From: Brevundimonas sp.
GTDB taxonomy: Bacteria; Pseudomonadota; Alphaproteobacteria; Caulobacterales; Caulobacteraceae
Assembly (NCBI GenBank): GCA_020253595.1
Contig: JADCBH010000340.1
Coordinates: 1-8,954 of the forward strand
Length of the DNA: 8,954 nucleotides
Direction: 5' to 3'
This document shows positions 1 to 5,738 of this stretch, piece by piece. Both the position numbers and the translations under genes were made by a program. The notes under the pieces are model-generated. The model was not told where the DNA came from. It did no database searches and saw only the letters and a list, made by a program, of their open reading frames with translations. How positions within the stretch are numbered: position 1 is the first letter of the stretch; each line of letters opens with the position of its first letter.

Positions 1-1464
1 CACGATGACCGGGAGCACTTCCACGTCCATGTGCTCATCAATCGAATTCACCCGGAGACCTACAAAGCTCACTATCCGGGCTTCAGCAAACGCGAGCTCG
101 ATAAATCGTTGCGGGAGATTGAGCATCAGCAGGGCTGGCAGCATTCGCCAGGTCTCTACCGGTGGGATGCGCAGCTGGGCCGGGCCGTAAAGAACTCACG
201 GGAAGAGATGCAATCGCATCGGGAGCACGGCAATCCGGATGTGGGGCGGGCGGCGCAGAAGCTGGAACGCTTCCAGGATGCCGAGAGCCTGGAGACTTAT
301 GCGAAGGGTAAGCCGGCTGAATCTCTTCGCGATCTATTGCGCCAAGGGGAGAAGGGTTGGCAGGATGTCCATGAGCTTATGCGGAAGTACGGCCTGGAGA
401 TCGAAAAGGCCGAACGGGGCGGCTATGTAGTTCGCGCGAGTGACAGCGAACTGCGGGTGAAGGCGTCGAGCGTATTTCGCGAGAACTTCTCCGGCAAAGC
501 CAATCGAGCCCGGACGGAGAAGCAGCTGGGGGAGTGGGAATCGCCCAAGCGATTTGTACAAGTGCGGGATACAGAGCAGACCTACCAGCCGCAACCGAAG
601 CGCGATCCTGAGAAGCGCGCCAGCCGGCGAGCGGAAAGAGCAGCCCAGCGGGAGCAATTCAAGAAAGAATATCGAGCCTACCGGGCGACCGCGGACAAGG
701 CATCGACCGCGTACCGGGTTCAGGTGAGCGAGGAGCTGCGCAAGCTTGGCGCGGTGCACCGGGCCAAACGGGAAGAGGTGCGGAAGCTCTCTGTCGGCTA
801 CATCGAGAAGCGGGCGATTCGGTCCGTGCTGGCGGCGGAGGCGGTACGAGAACGGGCAGCGCTCAAGCAGCGGCTTCTGGAAGACCGCGCCGTGCACCGG
901 CCGAAGAACTACCGGGAGTGGGTGGCCGAGCGAGCCGCGCAGGGGGATGCGTCCGCCATCAGCCAGCTTCGAGGCTTCCTGTATCAGGACCGGCGGCGCG
1001 TGGCGGAGATGGTTGGCCCAGCTGGTGCGGTGAGCATACAGAGCGGGGGAGTCGGCGATTGGCGAGAGTGGAGCGATACCTCTGACGTGACGGAGCAATT
1101 GCGGAGACGAAAGCTCTTCACGGATTTACAAACACTCCAAGGGTCCGTCGACCAGCGCACGGGGCACGTCGCGTACGTGATTGACGGCAAACAGGCACTG
1201 CTCGACGTGGGGCAGAAGATCCACCTGCTCGATCAGCGCGAGGCTACGCTGGTCGCAGGCCTGGAAATGGCGGTGCAGAAGTTTGGTCCGAGGCTGGAAG
1301 TGTTTGGGACCGACGAGCAGAAGAAGCAAATTGCGCTGGCAGCGGCGAAGCATGGGATGCGCGTGGAGTTTACAGACCAGGCACTGCAGGTGGTCTATCA
1401 GCAGGCGCTTCAACTCCAGAAGGGCCGAGGGCTAGAACGCGAGCGAGGCGGGATCGAGAGATGA
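1..1464 (+). CDS. TraI/MobA-like conjugative relaxase, 5'-truncated by window
   Basis: This is the C-terminal 487 residues of a DNA relaxase, the enzyme that nicks one strand at the transfer origin and leads it into the recipient during conjugation. Its start lies left of the window, and the frame is open from base 1. Residues 1-18 hold the metal-binding HUH-type motif III (HDDREHFHVHVLINR, with H6, H8 and H10). The catalytic tyrosine should be upstream and is not visible. Around residues 140-180 is a segment typical of MobP/TraI proteins (VKASSVFRENFSGKANRAR, then KQLGEWE). A long, charged, Arg/Lys/Glu-rich and probably helical region follows (about 195-320). The last 100 residues (about 371-468) match the LPD7 domain common at the end of TraI-like relaxases: HVAYVIDGKQALLDVG, then a segment around GLEMAVQKFG and EVFGTDEQKK. 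The family call is confident. The exact Mob class is not, because the N-terminus is missing. It marks the surrounding DNA as plasmid or integrative-conjugative in origin. Confidence 0.9.
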   Translation, partial: HDDREHFHVHVLINRIHPETYKAHYPGFSKRELDKSLREIEHQQGWQHSPGLYRWDAQLGRAVKNSREEMQSHREHGNPDVGRAAQKLERFQDAESLETYAKGKPAESLRDLLRQGEKGWQDVHELMRKYGLEIEKAERGGYVVRASDSELRVKASSVFRENFSGKANRARTEKQLGEWESPKRFVQVRDTEQTYQPQPKRDPEKRASRRAERAAQREQFKKEYRAYRATADKASTAYRVQVSEELRKLGAVHRAKREEVRKLSVGYIEKRAIRSVLAAEAVRERAALKQRLLEDRAVHRPKNYREWVAERAAQGDASAISQLRGFLYQDRRRVAEMVGPAGAVSIQSGGVGDWREWSDTSDVTEQLRRRKLFTDLQTLQGSVDQRTGHVAYVIDGKQALLDVGQKIHLLDQREATLVAGLEMAVQKFGPRLEVFGTDEQKKQIALAAAKHGMRVEFTDQALQVVYQQALQLQKGRGLERERGGIER

Positions 1465-1522
1465 GGCTATTCGCGCCAGATAGTTGCAGGCCGGAAATCC
1501 TCCGACCTCCCATCTTTAGCTC

Positions 1523-1551
1523 AAGAGGCTCAGCATGAGAGGGCCTCTTTT
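1523..1551 (+). terminator. Probable rho-independent terminator after relaxase
   Basis: A perfect 7-bp stem (AAGAGGC at 1523-1529 with GCCTCTT at 1543-1549) encloses a 13-base loop and runs into TTTT. Inside the loop CTC/GAG could pair as an alternative stem. It lies about 60 bases after the relaxase stop codon, where a terminator is expected. The U-tract is short, so efficiency is uncertain. Confidence 0.6.
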
Positions 1552-1599
1552 AAACCTCAGAATGTATTTGATCGTGCTTAAAAGCAAATGCCGAGCTAA

Positions 1600-1833
1600 A
1601 AACGCTCTGCATTATGTGCACCTGCACATAAAAGGAAGAACTGGATCCACGTCGGGAGCGTGGAGGCGGGGCCGAACGTGGCGGCGATCTTGTCGGTGAT
1701 GGAGAGCTGCCGAAGGATGGGGGTGCCGGTGCGGGAGTATCTGGGGGATGTGCTGCCGGGGTTGGGGGACCGGAAGGTGAGCGAGGTGGCGGAACTGACT
1801 CAGTCGGCATGGGTCAGACGGAGAATGGACTAG
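1600..1833 (+). pseudogene. IS66-family transposase (TnpC) C-terminal remnant
   Basis: The frame read from about 1633 to the TAG at 1831-1833 encodes the extreme C-terminus of an IS66-type DDE transposase: KNWIHVGS, AAILSVMESCRRMG, VREYLGDVLPGL, then a final ELTQSAW segment. These correspond to the conserved tail that follows the catalytic domain in IS66 TnpC and its C-terminal IS66 domain. Only about 65 residues of a protein usually near 500 aa remain. An in-frame stop lies at 1597-1599, no plausible start is present, and the residues between 1600 and 1632 do not look like transposase. The catalytic DDE residues are absent, so the fragment is inactive. It is a scar of an earlier insertion, now adjoining the relaxase gene. 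Confidence 0.85.
1612..1631. repeat. Perfect 9-bp inverted repeat, 2-base centre
   Basis: TTATGTGCA, then CC, then TGCACATAA, forms a perfect dyad. The spacer is too short for a good RNA hairpin, so a dimeric protein-binding site or recombination-associated site is more likely. It sits at the left edge of the recognisable IS66 homology, between the relaxase terminator and the transposase fragment, and may mark the junction at which the IS was truncated. Its function is unknown. Confidence 0.55.
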
Positions 1834-1862
1834 ACCGAAACGGGGATTCGCGCAAGGCTGGG

Positions 1863-1879
1863 GTTGGCCGTGCGCATAC
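1863..1879. mobile_element. Possible degenerate right end of the IS66 remnant
   Basis: About 30-45 bases after the transposase stop, the sequence GTTGGCCGTGCGCATAC resembles the right terminal inverted repeat of IS66 elements, which often ends in a CGCTTAC-like string. Here the last bases are ATAC, not TTAC. No left end is present in the window to compare with, so this is a position-based suggestion. Confidence 0.3.
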
Positions 1880-2025
1880 TGCACAGTGACACATTACCAG
1901 CAACGACAAGTCCACAATACGCATCAATTTTCTCTTTTTTTTTCCAGCTTTCCATGTTAATCTCCCTCTATCTTCGACCGATTTGGGCGCGAATACGTCG
2001 CTCATCTAGATCGAAAGACTATTAC

Positions 2026-2034
2026 AGAAGGTGA
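2026..2034 (+). promoter_or_regulatory. Strong ribosome binding site for the Cys-rich peptide
   Basis: AGAAGGTGA differs by one base from AGGAGGTGA and lies a few bases before the ATG at 2039. It is the best Shine-Dalgarno match among the cargo genes. It supports the 70-aa frame being a real, well-expressed gene with this start. Confidence 0.75.
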
Positions 2035-2038
2035 ACGC

Positions 2039-2251
2039 ATGAATATTCCGTTCGTATTGAGATCGGTTAGCACGGCATTGCTAACTGGGGTAATGTGGTC
2101 CAGTCTAGGAGCCACGCCTGTTGTAGAGGCATGCTATAAATGTGAGGGTACGGGCGACAACCATTGTGACGACGGCTATGTTAATGGATCTACCACCTGC
2201 ACCTCGGTCACCGGGGGATGTGTCGTTAGTGGCGATTGTCGCAGCGCCTAG
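2039..2251 (+). CDS. Small exported six-cysteine peptide (putative RiPP/glycopeptide precursor)
   Basis: This 70-residue protein has an N-terminal hydrophobic, signal-like segment (about residues 3-25, with R8, then a stretch ending LGATPVVEA) and a polar Cys-rich tail. Cysteines are at 32, 35, 43, 54, 61 and 67, with C32-Y-K-C35 forming a CxxC. The tail is rich in Gly and in hydroxyl residues (S51, T52, T53, T55, S56, T58, S64), which could be glycosylation sites. The split layout of leader plus Cys-rich core, with VVEA at the junction, is reminiscent of the small NVEALA-type secreted peptides of Bacteroidota, but I cannot assert homology. The strong ribosome binding site and the position ahead of an operon encoding two glycosyltransferases and a thioredoxin-like protein suggest it is the peptide on which that locus acts. 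Alternatives are a stand-alone secreted disulfide-bonded toxin, bacteriocin or signal peptide. That it is a real gene is fairly sure; its function is unknown. Confidence 0.7.
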   Translation: MNIPFVLRSVSTALLTGVMWSSLGATPVVEACYKCEGTGDNHCDDGYVNGSTTCTSVTGGCVVSGDCRSA

Positions 2252-2422
2252 CAACTTGCTGAAAGACCCCTGTTTTGTGTGAAACCGGTGCCAGACCACC
2301 CCGTCTGTCAGCCGTAACTCAGTGATTCTCTTGACGACCGAGTCGACTGAAATCGGGCGATTGGGGCCTGTAGAGCATTCTTCAGCGAGTTCCTAGTCGC
2401 ACGCCTGTTCTCTTCAGTTCGC

Positions 2423-2453
2423 GAACGTGGCGCCCTGTCTGGGTGCCACGTTC
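2423..2453. repeat. Strong 13-bp hairpin
   Basis: GAACGTGGC (2423-2431) pairs perfectly with GCCACGTTC (2445-2453). The inner GCCC (2432-2435) pairs with GGGT (2441-2444, one G-U), leaving a TGTCT loop. No T-run follows on either strand, so it is not a standard intrinsic terminator. It could stabilise the 3' end of the peptide mRNA, act as a processing or attenuation structure, or be a DNA-binding site together with the overlapping palindrome at 2417-2426. Confidence 0.6.
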
Positions 2454-2533
2454 AAGACCAAGACCTCCGACTTTACCTGCACTACCTATAAGTTATCTCC
2501 AAGCCTACGCTCCTGTTTGGACTGTACGGACAC

Positions 2534-2553
2534 TGAGATACAGTAGTATCTCA
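2534..2553. promoter_or_regulatory. 8-bp inverted repeat, candidate operator
   Basis: TGAGATAC, AGTA, GTATCTCA forms a perfect dyad about 78 bases upstream of the TonB-like gene. The size and symmetry fit the binding site of a dimeric repressor or activator. In RNA it would form an 8-bp, 4-base-loop hairpin in the leader. No regulator gene is visible in the window to pair with it. Confidence 0.45.
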
Positions 2554-2630
2554 CTTAAAGCGAGTGGTCGGCGCAGAGGCTGTTTTGCCCTGCGGTCCGA
2601 GCTCAGGCCCTCACTTACAATAGGTCATTG

Positions 2631-3101
2631 ATGATCGTTCTTATCCAACTCACGATACTTATTCTGCTTCCCAGCAGTCACGTTTACGGCTGTGCGACGA
2701 CGCTATTGCCCGGCCAAACGGCACCTCCAAGGCGAATACATGTCGCAGCGCTCAGAAAACTAGGCGTTTCGAAAGAGCCTCTTCTTCAATATCCTTCCCA
2801 AGCGAAAAAGGAAAAGGCGCAGGGAGTCGCTGCGGTCGATATATGCTTCGATTCAACTGGTCACGTTGCAGTTGTATCAGTTCTTAGCGCCCCACACGTC
2901 TCTATCAAACAGTCGCTCGAAAGGGTTCTTTCTGATCTTATGGTGGTCAACGTACCACCGAAGTGGGGGTCCAGAACGCAGGTCGTTCGATGGGTTTTCT
3001 ACTACCTAAATACGAACGGGGCCTACTTGGTAGTCGATACCTATCGCCCCCCCTCACCCATCGAAGCTTCTGCATTAAAGTCTGCATACCAGGCTCCTTA
3101 G
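2631..3101 (+). CDS. Secreted TonB C-terminal domain protein
   Basis: This is a 156-residue protein from ATG 2631. A TTG at 2628 in the same frame is a possible alternative start; AGG at 2622-2624 fits the ATG better. Residues 1-20 are a hydrophobic signal segment ending in VYG, with C21 next. The YG before the cysteine is a poor lipobox, so lipoprotein status is doubtful. Residues about 52-130 match the TonB/TolA C-terminal fold: YPSQAKKEKAQGVAAVDI, FDSTGHVAVVSVL, an APxxSIKQSLERVL helix, and a VVRWVFYYLN final strand. Classical TonB has an inner-membrane anchor and a long Pro-rich spacer; here the spacer is absent. It resembles the short TonB_C-only proteins of Acidobacteriota, whose partners are unknown. 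It opens a packed operon and may act in the periplasm, contacting an outer-membrane component of the same system. Confidence 0.7.
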   Translation: MIVLIQLTILILLPSSHVYGCATTLLPGQTAPPRRIHVAALRKLGVSKEPLLQYPSQAKKEKAQGVAAVDICFDSTGHVAVVSVLSAPHVSIKQSLERVLSDLMVVNVPPKWGSRTQVVRWVFYYLNTNGAYLVVDTYRPPSPIEASALKSAYQAP

Positions 3102-3136
3102 CGACCGATACTATCTATTTGCGTACAGGTTAAGAC

Positions 3137-4036
3137 ATGTCTATCTCATTACGTACACTACTCTTGGAAGTCGGCCGCATCTCCGCAGCCGCGCTCGGGA
3201 TTACGGCCGCCATGATGGCAGGAAAGACGTATCTTCTTTCAGACAGTTCAACTCACAACAGGCTTCCTCCTAATCCACCAATCGGAATCGGCAAAGTTCT
3301 ATCAATAGATGGAAAGCCGATCCTCGCCTCGACCATGAGCGTAGTGTTGCTCACGTCCCTCAGTTGCCGTTATTCAATCGACAATCATCCAAAGCATGTC
3401 GAGCTTGCTCGACACCTACGAGACGATCTCAAGCTCCCCCTATACCGAGTAGATGTATCTAGCCGAAAATCACTGTTGTCGTCTCTTGCATTATCTCCAG
3501 TCGCGCTCTATCGTCAAATGGGAATGCTTATGACAGAGTCTCTTGATCCTTCAAGACTCAATCTGTCGCCGATTGTGACGCCAACGATAGTAATTCTCAA
3601 CCATAATGGCGTTATCATGCGAATATTCGGCGGAACTCTTCGGGCGCGAACTCAGCAGCCAGTCCTCGACAACCTCCTTGCCGCCGCTGCCGCCTCTGTA
3701 TCTGGTGAGACGTTCTGGAAAACGCAACCCGATAGCATCAAGGAGTTCACAAGAAGCATTCCGACGAAGGCACCATTCGTGGCCTTGGACGTTCGAGAGA
3801 GAGATCACTTTTCTTTAGTTAACCATAAAAACGTACTGAATATTCCTCGGGATGAACTTGAAGTTAGAGCGCCCATTGAATTGCCCCCCGATCGCGAAGT
3901 GGTTATCGATTGTACCTACAGTCGGTATTCAGAATGTGATCTAGGAGTAAAGATCCTAAATGTTCGCGGAATTACGGCCACAATTGAGGGACACGGGGCG
4001 ATAGAGTCCAGTTGCTCGTACTCCCCCGCTAACTAA
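3137..4036 (+). CDS. Membrane-anchored thioredoxin-like/rhodanese fusion
   Basis: This 299-residue protein has three parts. Residues about 8-34 are a hydrophobic anchor or uncleaved signal segment, which places the rest in the periplasm. Residues about 50-185 look like a thioredoxin/TlpA fold: a strand VVLLTSLSC77RYS in the redox-motif position, a following helix (HPKHVELARHL), and VTPTIVILNHNGVIMRIFGG, which carries the cis-proline-type T-P-T (148-150). Only one cysteine is present where CxxC is usual. Residues 213-286 match a rhodanese domain: FVALDVRER, NVLNIPRDEL, and VVIDCTYSRYS with C259 in the sulfur-accepting position. The pair suggests thiol or persulfide chemistry on exported cysteines. 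AGG at 3127-3129 supports the start, the gap to the previous gene is 35 bases, and the next gene follows after 10 bases. Both domains are divergent, so catalytic activity is uncertain. Confidence 0.7.
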   Translation: MSISLRTLLLEVGRISAAALGITAAMMAGKTYLLSDSSTHNRLPPNPPIGIGKVLSIDGKPILASTMSVVLLTSLSCRYSIDNHPKHVELARHLRDDLKLPLYRVDVSSRKSLLSSLALSPVALYRQMGMLMTESLDPSRLNLSPIVTPTIVILNHNGVIMRIFGGTLRARTQQPVLDNLLAAAAASVSGETFWKTQPDSIKEFTRSIPTKAPFVALDVRERDHFSLVNHKNVLNIPRDELEVRAPIELPPDREVVIDCTYSRYSECDLGVKILNVRGITATIEGHGAIESSCSYSPAN

Positions 4037-4046
4037 GGCCACTACT

Positions 4047-5738
4047 ATGACAGTACCTACGGTGATAGTGGCGCGTCGGGCTTCCCCATGGCCTATGATA
4101 CTTGGCGGGGTGCTCTCCGTCCTTGCTCCCAGTCTGGGCATCGCTGCGTGCTCCGACTCCAAAGAAACCGCTAGTGCAGTCATCGGCGTGGTAACGGACC
4201 ACCTGTCTAACCGACCACTCCCACGCGCATCGGTGCGAATCAGGCACCTTCGGGGTAAAGTGGTTAACAGTACGACGACAGACGACCAAGGACAGTTTGA
4301 GTTCTGCAGTCTCGCTCGGGGACCGTACTCACTTACCGCCTCTGCCGCTGGCTTTAGCTCAGTGGATGGCATTGCGGCCAGCATAGTAACAATCTTGGTC
4401 TCCAAGGCGCCATCTGTGGTCAAGGCCGATCTAACGTTATTTCCGCTACTCGAAGTAGCCGGAACAGTATTGTCTCCTGAAGGCGCGCCGCTTGCCAACA
4501 TCGTGGTAGACGCGTTGATCAGGATCGAAAACCAAGGGCCTGTTATGTGGAGGAAGGTATGGAGTGGAGCCACTCGTCCGGACGGGTCGTTTCGGGCTGA
4601 AAAGCTGCTGCCTGGGAAGTATCTATTCACGACATCCGAAAAGTCCGGCCGAGGTGGCGCTGAGACCATTCAAGCAGGGGTCAACTTCTATCCCGCGGGA
4701 GGGGGTTCCACCGCTCTTCCGGTAGAGGTAGTGGACACGCAACCTCGTTCCATCAGGATCGAGCACCCGCCCCAAAGTGATACATGTCACACCATCAATG
4801 TGACGCTTAGCGCTGACGTTCCATCTCGTGACGAGGTGTCACTAGTACTGACGGTGACGGCTCTACTGCACAAAGGAAAGGTGGATATCGCCGACCGAAT
4901 CATCTCAGGCGGAGGACGCCGCCTGAGCGTATGTGGACTTCCTTCGGGAACCTATGGCTTTGAAGTAAGCGGAACTGCTGGGACATCGTTACTCGTGAGT
5001 GCAAGCGATACCGTGACGGTCTCTAGGGAGAAGGCAACCGTCATAAACTTAGCGGCCGTTGTAAATGCGCCACTGAGGATATCTGTTGTCGCGCCGGTGC
5101 AGCCGAGTTCAGCCCCCTTTGACTGTGCGTCAAAAAGGACGGTGGTTCTAACACCGGTTGATCGGCGGAGCCGACCAGGAGAAAAAAGCGAAATACAGCT
5201 ATCGAAGGACTGTACAGCACTGTTCCCGTCCGTCCTGGCAGGAACATACCAGGTGTTAGTGATACCTCTTCCTGAGGGTTATTATATAAAGAACATCGAA
5301 AGCGATGACTATGACAGCACGGACCACTATATCGAAGTTGGGACCAGCGCGCGGCGGGATGGCGTAAAGATTGAGATCAAAGAGGGAACCGGCCGACTTG
5401 TGACGAGCATCTCCAATAGAGAAGAGATTAAGGACCTACGGCCACTTGCTGTGCTGGTGTTTAAACACAATGACGACGGAAGTCTTTGCGCCACGTGCGT
5501 TACCGCATCGGCTGTAGTTGCTGACGAGACGTTTGAGATCTCAACACTCGCTGCCGGGACATATTCCTTGGTCGTAGTCAAAGAGTTACCGGCGTCACCT
5601 GCCGGATATAGCAATCTAATCTCACAGGTATCTCGGAGTCTGACATCTGCTACGGTAATCGCCGGCCAGCAGCGACAGGTTAGCGTGAAGTACATCGAGA
5701 TCGATCAACGGTTACTGAGCAGAATGGAAGGAAGGTGA
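4047..5738 (+). CDS. Secreted carboxypeptidase-regulatory-like repeat protein, probable lipoprotein
   Basis: This 563-residue protein begins with a signal segment (R10-R11, hydrophobic 16-33) that ends in a lipobox-like I-A-A-C35, so it may be lipid-anchored; a plain secretion signal is the alternative. The mature part is beta-rich and modular. Two clear CarboxypepD_reg-type (transthyretin-like) modules lie at about 44-103 (VIGVVTDHLSNRPLPRASV ... DDQGQFEFCSLARGPYSL) and 137-197 (VAGTVLSPEGAPLANIVV ... RPDGSFRAEKLLPGKY). Further copies of the closing LxxGxY signature recur near 298-304, 397-402 and 501-507, suggesting about five such folds. A CxxC is at 481-484. Such domains are structural or binding modules on cell-surface and outer-membrane proteins; no enzyme is evident. 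AAGG overlapping the preceding stop codon serves as its ribosome site, and its own TGA overlaps the next start. It may form a surface scaffold for the product of the locus. Confidence 0.75.
   Translation: MTVPTVIVARRASPWPMILGGVLSVLAPSLGIAACSDSKETASAVIGVVTDHLSNRPLPRASVRIRHLRGKVVNSTTTDDQGQFEFCSLARGPYSLTASAAGFSSVDGIAASIVTILVSKAPSVVKADLTLFPLLEVAGTVLSPEGAPLANIVVDALIRIENQGPVMWRKVWSGATRPDGSFRAEKLLPGKYLFTTSEKSGRGGAETIQAGVNFYPAGGGSTALPVEVVDTQPRSIRIEHPPQSDTCHTINVTLSADVPSRDEVSLVLTVTALLHKGKVDIADRIISGGGRRLSVCGLPSGTYGFEVSGTAGTSLLVSASDTVTVSREKATVINLAAVVNAPLRISVVAPVQPSSAPFDCASKRTVVLTPVDRRSRPGEKSEIQLSKDCTALFPSVLAGTYQVLVIPLPEGYYIKNIESDDYDSTDHYIEVGTSARRDGVKIEIKEGTGRLVTSISNREEIKDLRPLAVLVFKHNDDGSLCATCVTASAVVADETFEISTLAAGTYSLVVVKELPASPAGYSNLISQVSRSLTSATVIAGQQRQVSVKYIEIDQRLLSRMEGR

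Larger units (their letters stand above)
1834..2038. other. Intergenic leader before the Cys-rich peptide gene
   Basis: This is an AT-richer 205-base stretch between the IS66 remnant and the peptide gene. It includes a run of nine T (1935-1943) in a pyrimidine-rich tract. No hairpin precedes the T-run, so it is not a clear + strand terminator. I could not find a convincing -35/-10 pair, although the promoter of the peptide gene should lie here. Confidence 0.5.
2252..2630. other. 376-base intergenic region with two inverted repeats
   Basis: I see no gene here. The short open frame that starts near 2443 has no ribosome binding site and reads as a low-complexity Arg/Pro/Leu string. The gap contains a 13-bp hairpin (2423-2453), an overlapping palindrome GTTCGCGAAC (2417-2426) and an 8-bp inverted repeat (2534-2553). 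It separates the peptide gene from the packed operon and probably carries control elements for one or both. Confidence 0.6.

Noticed and set aside
334..1098. 254-aa open frame on the minus strand
   Set aside because: It is antisense to the clearly coding relaxase, and its Arg/Leu/Pro-rich translation shows no family features.
1612..1631. dif/Xer-type recombination site
   Set aside because: The ATAA and TTAT ends face outward, not inward around a 6-base centre as in dif, so the arms are in the wrong order.
1550..1884. Two overlapping minus-strand frames rich in Pro, Ser and His
   Set aside because: They mirror the GC-rich IS66 remnant on the plus strand and read as low-complexity shadow translations.
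1935..1943. Run of nine T as an intrinsic terminator
   Set aside because: No stem-loop precedes the run on the plus strand, and nothing upstream on that strand needs it.
2443..2631. 62-aa plus-strand frame in the intergenic gap
   Set aside because: It has no ribosome site, starts inside the 13-bp hairpin and has no recognisable features.
3956..4669. 237-aa open frame on the minus strand
   Set aside because: It is antisense to the thioredoxin-rhodanese end and the CarboxypepD_reg gene, which have ribosome sites and recognisable domains.
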